This document shows, piece by piece, positions 7,266 through 15,017 of a stretch of DNA of 20,979 bases (positions are counted from its first letter, which is position 1; each line of letters starts with the position of its first letter). Origin of the DNA: Holosporales bacterium (GTDB lineage: Bacteria > Pseudomonadota > Alphaproteobacteria > BNTO01); NCBI GenBank assembly GCA_031265645.1, contig JAISCJ010000050.1, positions 1-20,979 of the forward strand. Direction: 5' to 3'. The notes beneath the pieces are model-generated. The model saw nothing but the letters and a program-made list of their open reading frames with translations, searched no databases and was not told the origin of the DNA. The position numbers and the translations under genes are program-made.

Positions 7266-8741
7266 TCAAAGCAAAAGACATCCTAAATTGCTAGAATCAC
7301 TTTTTTCACGTTCTATCACGACTTGACATTCTACTTCACGTAAAGCGACACAACCCTTGAAGATGTTTTTGCCAACTACTTTTACATTGGGCAGTGATGC
7401 TTTCGCGAGGATCCTGCAGCCGGAAAAAGCTAAATCGCCAACGTCTGTGGCACTAGGAAATGATACGTTCACGAGGTCATTGCAATTGGAGAAAGCCCCC
7501 GTACCAATTGTTTCGACATTAGGGCAGAAGACCGAAACTAAGGCGCAATGTGAAAAAGCACCGCATCCAATGTCTCTGGCATCGCAACAATTAACCATCG
7601 TTAGAGCGCGACATTGAGTGAATGCGTGGCTGCCAATGATAGTAACAAGCGGAAGCATTGCTTCTCCTAAAGCTATGCAATCGGAGAAGGCGAAAGCGTC
7701 AATTTGGGTAGCATTGGGAATTGACACAGTCCGGAGAGAACAACAGCCGCTGAAGGCATATCTGCCAATTAATTGAACGTTAGTAAGCTCTATCGAGTTT
7801 AAGGCACAGCAAAAACTGAATGCACCGGGAAAAATGCGGTGCCTAAAGAATCCGCCGGAAAAAATTTTGGTAGCATTTGGGAAGTATGTCTCAATCAAGG
7901 TACTGCAATTGGAAAATGCGCCGGGACAAATTTCTATAACATGGGGAAATGATACGCTCGCTAATATCAAGCATCCGTTGAAGGTGAAATTGCCAATGCA
8001 TATTGCGTCAGGAATTAACGCTTTTGTGAGATTGTTGCCGCCGTTGAACGCATTGTCCCCGATTCCCGTGGCTTTATGAATTTCTACTTCTTCAAGGCAA
8101 CAAAAAAATCGATCTCTCTGATTCCAACAAAAACATTCCTCTGAAATTTCGCAGTTGCCCCAATTCATAATGATTATTTTTTTCAAACGTGCTTCGTTTT
8201 TTACAAGATTAGACAACTGCGTACGCTGATCTGCATTTAGCCCGATATTGCTGTCAAAAGATCCGAAAAGTTGTAGATTCTTGAATAAATTAATATTTAC
8301 ACTGTCAGGAATATTGTCGCCTATAAAATACAATTCTTCTATGTTCTCAAAACCAGAAATCGGAAGATTGCAGCCATCATAAACAATCAATGTCTTTTTT
8401 CGATCTATCAGCTCATTCAAATTCACGCGATTTTTCGCCAGGTGCGCATCAAAATTAGGATGCATTTGAGGAAGAGCAGCGACCGGATATGCAGAAGCCA
8501 TATGAATAGGCGCGACTTCAGTTTCAACTCCTGAGGATGCGAATGGTGCGAATATTGAGGACAGAACAGAACCTAGGACCAATCGGCGACAGACACATCC
8601 TAAACTGCTAAATATATCCCATTTGAAACACACAGGATCAGACCCTTTGCTTTGCAAGGGGCTTGGTCTGAAATAATCCTGTGTTTCATATAAGAGCCCT
8701 ATAAATCGGCCAAATAAAATTTTTGATGAATGAAAAAACAT
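7266..8741 (-). CDS. BspA-type leucine-rich-repeat (LRR_5) exported protein
   Basis: A 491-residue protein. After a basic segment comes a hydrophobic stretch, RRLVLGSVLSSIFAPFASSG (about 52-71), that reads as a signal peptide, so the real start may be internal; a GTG at codon 37 (about 8633) would give a normal-length signal. The C-terminal two thirds hold about nine or ten repeats of the BspA/TpLRR (LRR_5) type, recurring around GxxAFSxCxxL followed by VxxPxATxIG, for example IGRYAFSGCCSLRTVSIPN. Such proteins are commonly surface-exposed and bind host or matrix proteins; they are frequent in symbionts and parasites. Cysteine at the repeat position is unusually constant. The extra N-terminal coding sequence includes a 65-nt imperfect hairpin (8625-8689). 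No transmembrane anchor is visible at the C-terminus. Confidence 0.85.
   Translation of the reverse strand: MFFHSSKILFGRFIGLLYETQDYFRPSPLQSKGSDPVCFKWDIFSSLGCVCRRLVLGSVLSSIFAPFASSGVETEVAPIHMASAYPVAALPQMHPNFDAHLAKNRVNLNELIDRKKTLIVYDGCNLPISGFENIEELYFIGDNIPDSVNINLFKNLQLFGSFDSNIGLNADQRTQLSNLVKNEARLKKIIIMNWGNCEISEECFCWNQRDRFFCCLEEVEIHKATGIGDNAFNGGNNLTKALIPDAICIGNFTFNGCLILASVSFPHVIEICPGAFSNCSTLIETYFPNATKIFSGGFFRHRIFPGAFSFCCALNSIELTNVQLIGRYAFSGCCSLRTVSIPNATQIDAFAFSDCIALGEAMLPLVTIIGSHAFTQCRALTMVNCCDARDIGCGAFSHCALVSVFCPNVETIGTGAFSNCNDLVNVSFPSATDVGDLAFSGCRILAKASLPNVKVVGKNIFKGCVALREVECQVVIEREKSDSSNLGCLLL
8625..8689. repeat. Imperfect inverted repeat at the 5' end of the LRR gene
   Basis: GAAACACACAGGATCAGACC (8625-8644) is complementary, with small gaps, to GGTCTG...ATCCTGTGTTTC (8665-8688), with a smaller CCCTTTGC/GCAAGGG stem in the centre. 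It lies in the first ~40 codons of the longest LRR frame. It could be an RNA hairpin affecting translation, or an insertion that lengthened the frame. Confidence 0.5.
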
Positions 8742-8967
8742 TTTTCGCGGTACTCTTCAATGCCTAATTTTAGTGTACTCCATCTCGGCTAAAAATAGAA
8801 AACGAGCAAAACTAAGTATTGTGTCAATCGAATTAGCTTTTCGCCTAAACATCCTTTCCTTGACGCACGAGCAGTAACCCAAATCAAAGATTAACAATAG
8901 AGAATTAGTTACTGGTCGTGACGGGGACATAAACACGAAATCTGCAAAGGGCAAAGGAATGAGTTGC

Positions 8968-9735
8968 TTATTCTGGCAGGTCTGCCAATCCTAACGTATC
9001 TGCATCATAAAGAAAAGGATCTGCATCATCACGCATCCATCCTAAAGGATCTGCATCATCACGCATCCATCCTAAAGGATCTGCATCATCACGCACCAAT
9101 CCTAAAGGATCTGCATCATCACGCACCAATCCTAAAGGATCTGCATAAAGAAAAGGATCTAGATAACGCGCCGCTGTATCTGCCGGAGACAGGAACACCC
9201 CAAGCTTATCTATAGTAACGTTTTTTGCAATCCAGCTGAACAAGAGATCCCTGTTTCTTAGTTGATCTCTTTTTATAGGATCAGTCTGATACCTTGACTG
9301 CCATTCTGTGGCTGCACTACGTAGTTTTTGTCCAGGAACGCCATGCAGCAAATGCTTCACATAAGCGAAATCTTGAGTTTGTTCAATTATTTCAAGTCGT
9401 TTTCGGTAATCCACATCTACCTTTCGTCCGTTTGCGTACAACCTGTATTCATCCTGAGGAATATTATCCGCTAGCAAACATATCAAGATGTCTTTATTCC
9501 GTATTATCTGACGTATACTAAGCTGACCCCTTATGTCCTTATCTAATAGCCCACGCTTTTTAGCAAAGTCAATCAATTCTGGATACGAATACTTTCCGAA
9601 TACGGATTTTGCTAGACGGAACCTCTTGGGCGTAGTTGACATCCCAAAAACCGCTATTGCCTCAGCCGCCGACGCATTTTCGGAAGCACACCACGCTACG
9701 CAAAAAACCGAACATAATACACTCGAAATTTTCAT
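8968..9735 (-). CDS. Exported protein with C-terminal 10-residue tandem repeat
   Basis: A 255-residue protein. The start at 9735 is supported by GGAG seven bases upstream and gives a clear signal peptide (MKISSVLCSVFCVAWCASEN, cleavage probably near ASA-AEA). A basic central region (about 30-180) of no recognised family follows, rich in Arg, Lys and Asp. The C-terminal ~60 residues consist of DADPLGLVRD repeats: two of this form, two with WM for LV, and degenerate flanking units with DPFLYADPLG and DADPFLYDADTLG. The repeats are acidic, aromatic and probably surface-exposed or disordered. It lies upstream of the LRR gene on the same strand. The function is unknown. Recent tandem duplication suggests variable length between strains. 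Confidence 0.75.
   Translation of the reverse strand: MKISSVLCSVFCVAWCASENASAAEAIAVFGMSTTPKRFRLAKSVFGKYSYPELIDFAKKRGLLDKDIRGQLSIRQIIRNKDILICLLADNIPQDEYRLYANGRKVDVDYRKRLEIIEQTQDFAYVKHLLHGVPGQKLRSAATEWQSRYQTDPIKRDQLRNRDLLFSWIAKNVTIDKLGVFLSPADTAARYLDPFLYADPLGLVRDDADPLGLVRDDADPLGWMRDDADPLGWMRDDADPFLYDADTLGLADLPE
9013..9145. repeat. 30-bp tandem repeat inside the exported-protein gene
   Basis: Four near-identical 30-bp units built on AAAGGATCTGCATCATCACG follow one another without spacers, plus partial units at both ends (GGATCTGCATAAAG, GGATCTAGATAA). The period equals ten codons, so gain or loss of units keeps the frame. Units fall into two adjacent pairs (CATCCAT and CACCAAT variants), indicating stepwise duplication. 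Confidence 0.9.
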
Positions 9736-10149
9736 ATATTTTCTCCTTTTTATTGTGAAACACACGTATCGCGAAATGCGACAATGTGTAAAATATCGCC
9801 AATTTACAAACCAAGTGCAATACTAGGTCATGCAGAACTGACCTAAACTTTAGCTCGGAGTATATATCTATTTTGTAGTTCAGGCAATCGAGTGGAAAAA
9901 TAGGCCGAGAATTACAGATAATCATGAGATAAGCCCGTGCGATTTGAAACGAAAGGAGGAACAATAGCCTGTTGCGAAAGAAAATGCCTATGGATCCATT
10001 GGAATTACTGGCCTACAGGCTGTGAGCATTTTTTGACCATACGCTAAGCTTGATGGCTCCGGCAAATATTCACCATTATTGGCAATATGTTTGAATAAAC
10101 CATTACATGGAAATGTTCTAAAATACTTAAACCTGCCATTTTGTCGTAG
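9736..10149. other. Gene-free stretch of decayed sequence
   Basis: No intact gene. Short protein-like pieces occur in more than one frame: on the minus strand a ~55-codon stretch ending at about 9994 (containing NGEYLPEPSSLAYGQK), and on the plus strand one starting MPMDPLELLAY (about 9985) broken by stops. I cannot assign either. The region probably holds eroded mobile-element or gene remnants next to the truncated transposase. Confidence 0.4.
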
Positions 10150-10758
10150 TCGCCATTAACTAGTGAAGGAGATACTTATGATTCGTGTCCAGATATTATT
10201 TCGATTTGGTTTACAAATTATAATGAAACAAACAGGAAGTATCATACGCATGAAGCAGTGTATATGTTTAAGGCGAATCCGTTTGATGATATTGAGGTTG
10301 CTAGTGATAAGATGCGTACTTTTATTATAGAGTTGCCGAAAATTGATCTCAGTGAGGCGTCAGTAGATGATATGTTTTCCGTGTGGATGTATTTTTTGAA
10401 GAATCCAGAGCTGATTCCGGGGGAGTTTTTGGAGAAGGTTCCTGAGGTGAGTGAGGCGTTGGAAGAGCTGAAGGTAATGAGTGCGGATGATGAGTTAAGG
10501 GAGGAGTATGAAAACCATATGAGAGCGGAGAATGATCGGATAAATCGTGAGGCAAATGCGAAGGCTGAGGGGTTGGCTAAGGGAAAGAGGGAAGCCGCGA
10601 TTGCGTTGTTAGTGGAAGGTCTTCAGGTGGATATGATTAGTCGGTGTACGGGATTGTCTATTGAGGATGTTGATAACTTACGTAAATGCTGCGAATGCAG
10701 TCGTATCTTTAGCATGGGTTCCGTTGAGCTGAAATGGTGCATGTGCAGCCTGTGCTAA
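10150..10758 (+). pseudogene. PD-(D/E)XK (Rpn/COG5464-type) transposase remnant, 5'-truncated
   Basis: From 10150 the frame reads into TYDSCPDIISIWFTNYNETN and then the C-terminal half of a PD-(D/E)XK nuclease family transposase (Rpn-like): KANPFDDIEVASDKMRTFII, an acidic helical region, and a tail with EGLAKGKREAAIALLVEGLQ and MISRCTGLSIEDVDNLR, typical of the C-terminus of this family. A stop at 10147 blocks extension; the usual ~120-residue N-terminal part with the nuclease catalytic residues is not found upstream. The last ~18 codons (from about 10704) are read from palindromic element C and are not native. GTG and ATG codons at 10258 and 10264 could start a shorter frame, but it would have no nuclease core. 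I treat it as a non-functional remnant. Confidence 0.7.
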
Positions 10759-10807
10759 CAGTTGCGTTATAAGCGCGTTTTCGCGATTACGATACCCATG
10801 CTAAAGA
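10706..10807. mobile_element. Palindromic mini-element, family C (MITE-like)
   Basis: 102 bp bounded by a perfect 14-bp inverted repeat, TCTTTAGCATGGGT, matching at 16 of the first 18 positions. Both sides are flanked by TA (10704-10705 and 10808-10809). It has no coding capacity. It is inserted in the 3' end of the transposase remnant, whose frame runs into it and stops inside. Its terminal sequence is unrelated to families A, B and D. Confidence 0.7.
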
Positions 10808-10834
10808 TACAAACGACACACATGAACAAGAGTG

Positions 10835-10864
10835 TTTCTTCGTTTATAAACTTTTATGTATAAT
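10835..10864 (+). promoter_or_regulatory. Possible promoter of uvrA
   Basis: A perfect TATAAT (10859-10864), directly preceded by TG, with a poor -35 box (TTTCTT, 10835-10840) 18 bases upstream. It overlaps the first ATG of the uvrA frame. If it is used, transcripts start near 10871 and translation must begin at a later codon. Confidence 0.4.
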
Positions 10865-13800
10865 AGGGGGTCAGCAACTATTGAAACAGCCCCAATGCAA
10901 CATTACGCACAGAAGCGCTCCGTAGAGCAGGATCCCGCCCGGAAGCGATCTAAAAAGAATTCACAGAATCCATTGGTGCAAGCAATTACACCAGAGAACA
11001 TGGACGCACCTGACATTGGGCGTGATTCTGCAACAGAAACGCCTAAACGCCGGCTATATTCGAAAAAGCGCAAGGAATCCGAGACAAATCCGACTCCGCA
11101 TGAGCCTATATCCGAAAGCTCGTCCATTGAACAAAGCGAAGACGCTGCGCCAATTGCATTAACCAATCAAACCGCAATGGCTCCAATTCCCGAAAAAGCT
11201 GGTCCCACGGCGGTGATTTCAATCCGTGGCGCAAGGACGCACAACCTGAAAAACGTGAGCTTGGATATTCCGCGCAATAAATTTGTTGTAATCACAGGAG
11301 TAAGCGGGTCTGGGAAATCTTCGCTTGCGTTTGACACTATATATGCCGAAGGACAACGTCGTTATGTTGAAAGTTTATCTTCATACGCGCGCCAATTTCT
11401 TCATATGATGGATAAACCAGACGTAGACTCCATTGATGGCCTTAGCCCCGCAATTTCCATCGATCAAAAAACACAATCACATAATCCGCGCTCTACAGTG
11501 GGCACAGTCACAGAGATTTACGATTATATCCGCTTATTTTTTGCTCGCATAGGCGTTCCATATTCACCCGCAACAGGGCTACCAATTGAAGCAAAAACAG
11601 TGGATCAAATGGCCGACTACATATCTCAAATGGAATCAGGCGAAAAATTCTATGTTTTGGCGCCAATTGCAATTGCGAAAAAATGGGAATACAAAAAGGA
11701 GCTGCAATCTTATATTCAACAAGGATTTCAGCGCGCAGTTGTCGACGGAAAGGTATATTTGTTGGAAGACGTGCCCGATTTGCCACGTGGAGAAGAGCAC
11801 ACAATTGCGATTGTAGTAGATCGATTGGTTGTTCCAAATATTGATATGGCCACTGGAGCTTGGCAAACTCGCGTAAAAGCATCTATCGAAGTCACCCTCG
11901 CCATTACAAGCGGAGTTGTGTGGATCCAACGAGTTGCAAAAAATTCTGAAGATTTCGGTGAAATAACGATTCTCTCTGAAAAATTTGCTTGCCCAGTCAG
12001 TGGTTTTTCCGTGGAAGAAATTGAACCGTCCCTGTTTTCGTTTAACAATCCAAGCGGAGCATGCCCACAATGCAACGGACTTGGTGTTGAAAGTAAATTT
12101 GATCCCCATCAAGTTATCGATTGGTCCCTCAGCATAAAGCAAGGCGCAATTACATGCTTGACAGACGAAGTTATGTCTGTTTATAGGCTGCGACATATGC
12201 GCAGTTATTACCAACGACTAATGGAAGCTATGGCAGATCAATTTGAGTTTTCTAAAATAACACAGTTTAGAAACTTACCAGAATTTGCTCAAAATCTAAT
12301 TTTATATGGATCAGATGGCATTCCCGTGCCATTCGCAATTAAAGGACGCAAAGAATACCATTTCAATAAACCGTTCGAAGGGGTTCTAAATATCTTAAAT
12401 CGGCGCTTTTTAGAAGACAAAAGTGACGCATTGCACGACCTTATGACCCCTTGGCAAAGAACGTGTGAATGCGCAGAATGCCATGGTGCACGACTGTCCC
12501 AAAAGGCCTTGTGCGTAAAAGTTTTCAAGAAAAACATCGCGGAAGTAAACGCCATGTCAATCACGGAAGCACTGTCTTGGTTCCAATCTCTAAAGTTTTC
12601 GAAAAAGCAACAAAAGATCGCTGAAAAAATTGTTACTGAAATCTGCAACAGGCTAAGCTTCTTAAATGATGTTGGCTTGAATTATTTAACTTTGTCTCGC
12701 AGTTCAAGCACTTTGTCGGGAGGAGAAAGCCAGCGTATTCGTTTGGCATCGCAAATTGGCTCTGCTTTGACGGGAGTCCTATACGTGCTAGACGAGCCCT
12801 CGATTGGATTACACCAGCGAGATAACGATAGATTACTTGAAACAATCAAACGGCTCAGAGATTTGGGTAACTCTGTAGTTGTTGTTGAACATGATGAAGA
12901 TTCAATTAAGCAAGCTGACTGGGTCGTGGACATCGGTATTGGCGCTGGAGTTTTAGGCGGGCGTGTCGTAGCTCAAGGCAAACTTGACGACGTGCTAGCG
13001 TCGAAAGAAAGTTTAACCGCAGATTACCTTACTGGCCGAAAAAAGATTGTTGTTCCAAGCGTTCGGCGCCCAATAAACGTAAGCAATAAAACCATTGAAA
13101 CCACCAGGCGAATTGTTAGAAGGTGGAACCTTGATTTAACCGAATCGTGGCGCGGCTCATCCAACACAACCAACGACTGGGGAAATGTTCCATGGCTAAG
13201 GCTGATTGGTGCAAAAAGAAATAATTTGCAGAACATTTCCGTTGACATTCCGCTTGGACGCTTTGTGTGCGTGACCGGAGTGTCAGGAAGTGGCAAATCT
13301 ACCTTTCTCGAATGTTTGTCCACCACCCTCGCGGAAAAGCTTGTTAGCGATTCCGTAGATAGAACTTTTTGCGATGAACTGTTTGGAGCTGGAGCAATAG
13401 ATAAAATCATCAATGTAGATCAATCTCCAATTGGGCGAACTCCGCGCTCAAACGCTGCTACATATATTGGGTGCTTTTCCGCTATTCGAACGTGGTTTGC
13501 GGGATTGCCTGAATCCAAGGCGCGCGGATATACTCCTTCACGCTTTTCATTCAATGTAAAAGGAGGTCGCTGCGAAGCATGCCAGGGAGATGGCCTAATA
13601 AAAATCGAAATGCACTTTTTGTCGGATGTATACGTTGAGTGCGATCAGTGTCATGGACGTCGCTATAATCAAGAAACATTATCCGTAAAATATAAAGAAA
13701 AAAACATATCAGATGTTTTAAATATGAGTGTTGACGAGGGATTAACGTTTTTTGATTCGCACATGCAAATTTGGAGCAGGCTCAAGCAATTGCAAGAAGT

Positions 13801-14179
13801 TGGCTTGGGATATTTGTCAATTGGACACTCTGGAACGTTGTTGTCTGGTGGGGAGGCTCAGCGCGTAAAACTTGCGAAAGAGCTGTGCAAAAAAGCAACC
13901 GGGCATACGTTATACATATTTGACGAGCCAACCACAGGTTTGCATTTTGAGGATGTGCGCAAACTTATCGACGTACTAAATCGCCTAGTCGACCAAGGAA
14001 ATAGTGTTCTGGTAATAGAACACAATTTGGATGTAATAAAAATTGCTGATTGGATAATCGATTTGGGACCAGACGGCGGAAACAACGGCGGGCGCATTAT
14101 TGCAGAAGGAACCCCGGAAACGGTCGCCAAAAACGGAAAAAGTTTTACGGGTAAATACTTAAAAAAGTATTTACCATAG
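10856..14179 (+). CDS. uvrA: Excinuclease ABC subunit UvrA, with N-terminal extension
   Basis: UvrA is the damage-sensing ATPase of nucleotide excision repair; the dimer loads UvrB at lesions. The frame gives 1107 residues against the usual ~940-970. The conserved protein starts near residue 121 (ISIRGARTHNLKNV). Two ABC modules are complete: Walker A GVSGSGKSS (about 148) and GVSGSGKST (about 808), signatures LSGGESQR (about 620) and LSGGEAQR (about 995). The second zinc site is intact (CEACQGDG...CDQCHG, about 905); the first is CPVSGF...CPQC, lacking one cysteine as in many alphaproteobacteria. The ~120-residue N-terminal extension is polar and basic (KRSVEQDPARKRSKK, KRRLYSKKRK). The start is uncertain: the ATG at 10856 overlaps a TATAAT box; ATGs at 10895, 11000 and 11177 are alternatives, none with a good ribosome binding site. 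Confidence 0.97.
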   Translation: MYNRGSATIETAPMQHYAQKRSVEQDPARKRSKKNSQNPLVQAITPENMDAPDIGRDSATETPKRRLYSKKRKESETNPTPHEPISESSSIEQSEDAAPIALTNQTAMAPIPEKAGPTAVISIRGARTHNLKNVSLDIPRNKFVVITGVSGSGKSSLAFDTIYAEGQRRYVESLSSYARQFLHMMDKPDVDSIDGLSPAISIDQKTQSHNPRSTVGTVTEIYDYIRLFFARIGVPYSPATGLPIEAKTVDQMADYISQMESGEKFYVLAPIAIAKKWEYKKELQSYIQQGFQRAVVDGKVYLLEDVPDLPRGEEHTIAIVVDRLVVPNIDMATGAWQTRVKASIEVTLAITSGVVWIQRVAKNSEDFGEITILSEKFACPVSGFSVEEIEPSLFSFNNPSGACPQCNGLGVESKFDPHQVIDWSLSIKQGAITCLTDEVMSVYRLRHMRSYYQRLMEAMADQFEFSKITQFRNLPEFAQNLILYGSDGIPVPFAIKGRKEYHFNKPFEGVLNILNRRFLEDKSDALHDLMTPWQRTCECAECHGARLSQKALCVKVFKKNIAEVNAMSITEALSWFQSLKFSKKQQKIAEKIVTEICNRLSFLNDVGLNYLTLSRSSSTLSGGESQRIRLASQIGSALTGVLYVLDEPSIGLHQRDNDRLLETIKRLRDLGNSVVVVEHDEDSIKQADWVVDIGIGAGVLGGRVVAQGKLDDVLASKESLTADYLTGRKKIVVPSVRRPINVSNKTIETTRRIVRRWNLDLTESWRGSSNTTNDWGNVPWLRLIGAKRNNLQNISVDIPLGRFVCVTGVSGSGKSTFLECLSTTLAEKLVSDSVDRTFCDELFGAGAIDKIINVDQSPIGRTPRSNAATYIGCFSAIRTWFAGLPESKARGYTPSRFSFNVKGGRCEACQGDGLIKIEMHFLSDVYVECDQCHGRRYNQETLSVKYKEKNISDVLNMSVDEGLTFFDSHMQIWSRLKQLQEVGLGYLSIGHSGTLLSGGEAQRVKLAKELCKKATGHTLYIFDEPTTGLHFEDVRKLIDVLNRLVDQGNSVLVIEHNLDVIKIADWIIDLGPDGGNNGGRIIAEGTPETVAKNGKSFTGKYLKKYLP

Positions 14180-14185
14180 CATACA

Positions 14186-14221
14186 AGAGTAGAGATACGC
14201 AGTAATGTGCATCTCTACTCT
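14186..14221 (+). terminator. Stem-loop after uvrA
   Basis: An 11-bp perfect stem, AGAGTAGAGAT pairing with ATCTCTACTCT around a 14-nt loop, starts seven bases after the uvrA stop. No T-run follows, so it may be a transcript-end stabiliser rather than a classical intrinsic terminator. Confidence 0.5.
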
Positions 14222-14416
14222 CGTGTAGTCCGGAGTTTCATCTGAGAACCGCATATGTTTCTCTGCATCAGAGGATTTTGCGTCAATGGAAAAATTAACA
14301 CTGCCAATACTCGACGATAATACTCATATATTGTAAAATAAACCAGCACTTGATCACAAGCGTATTCGATGCTTTAATTAAAAGAGAGGGCAACTTTGAA
14401 ATATTAGGGGAAAATT

Positions 14417-14878
14417 ATGAGAAAAGGATTATTTGCGCTCGTGTTCGTTTGTTGGGCCGCTGGGGGCCTTTTCACTTCATACGCAACTCAGGTTTTGGCA
14501 GAGATAAGTCCGGAAGAGCAACTTATCAAAGACATGAGAAAATTGGCTTCTAGCATACCGGATAGCAGTGAAGGATACGAGGCAGTTTTTAATTCCCAAT
14601 ATGATTGTTACGTGGTCGTTAAGCAGCAACTTGTCGCCCAGGATGAAGACATAAAAGCCTTAAAAATATCATTACTAAATCTGGCAGAAAAAATTGAGTC
14701 TATTAGGTCAGAAATTGGTGGTGTAAAGTCGGATGTTGCTTCTATTTATAAAATTCTTGTTGCTACGCAGAAAACTGTAAATGAAGTTTCACAAGATAAC
14801 AAAAGCGAACGACAGTTACAGCGTATTTGCAGCGCTGTACAATACTTAGGATTGGTTTTTCGCTTTTTTATTTGCTAG
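14417..14878 (+). CDS. Exported coiled-coil protein of unknown family
   Basis: A 153-residue protein with AGGGGA a few bases before the ATG. The N-terminus (MRKGLFALVFVCWAAGGLFT, then a small-residue region to about VLA-E) is a clear signal peptide, so the mature protein should be periplasmic or secreted. Residues about 75-130 show a heptad pattern (LLNLAEKIESIRSEIGGVKS and onwards), predicting a coiled coil and probably an oligomer. The last residues (LGLVFRFFIC) are hydrophobic. I recognise no family. The stop lies 17 bp before palindromic element B2. The start frame beginning at 14350 has no such signal and is not chosen. Confidence 0.65.
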   Translation: MRKGLFALVFVCWAAGGLFTSYATQVLAEISPEEQLIKDMRKLASSIPDSSEGYEAVFNSQYDCYVVVKQQLVAQDEDIKALKISLLNLAEKIESIRSEIGGVKSDVASIYKILVATQKTVNEVSQDNKSERQLQRICSAVQYLGLVFRFFIC

Positions 14879-14895
14879 ATGATTATTCTCCCTTA

Positions 14896-14995
14896 TACCC
14901 AAGTGCAGAATGATTCACGATTTATGCTAATGCGTTTTTCGCGGAATGCGCCTTCTTGATGAGCGATTGTTTTTTTTACATTTTGCGCTTGGGTA
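14896..14995. mobile_element. Palindromic mini-element, family B, copy B2 (MITE-like)
   Basis: 100 bp bounded by TACCCAAGTGCAGAATG on the left and the complement of TACCCAAGCGCAAAATG on the right (15 of 17 positions agree), flanked by TA on both sides (14894-14895 and 14996-14997). The interior has no coding content and differs from that of B1. It lies between the convergent coiled-coil gene and iscS, where it could also act as a transcription-ending hairpin. Confidence 0.75.
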
Positions 14996-15017
14996 TATAT
15001 AAAATATTAGTGGAAAC

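Noticed and set aside
8625..8689. 5' hairpin of the LRR gene as a fifth mini-element family
   Set aside because: The arms have gaps, no clear TA target duplication is seen, and there is no second copy in the window.
8757..8954. 65-codon minus-strand frame between the repeat protein and the LRR gene
   Set aside because: Needs a TTG start without ribosome binding site and has no recognisable feature.
9013..9145. Regular 30-bp repeats that could be taken for a CRISPR array
   Set aside because: The units are directly adjacent with no spacers, keep an open reading frame of 10-codon period, and lie in a gene with a signal peptide; no cas gene is present.
9662..9964. Minus-strand 100-codon frame overlapping the start of the repeat protein
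   Set aside because: It overlaps, in another frame, the well-supported signal peptide and ribosome binding site of the 8968-9735 gene; no ribosome binding site of its own.
10258..10758. Intact plus-strand gene starting at the GTG at 10258
   Set aside because: Homologous coding sequence continues upstream in frame to 10150 and the family's nuclease core is absent, so the start is an artefact of truncation.
11636..12214. 192-codon minus-strand frame
   Set aside because: Antisense to uvrA; no independent support.
14350..14553. 67-codon plus-strand frame before the coiled-coil gene
   Set aside because: Overlaps the signal peptide of the better-supported 14417 gene in another frame.
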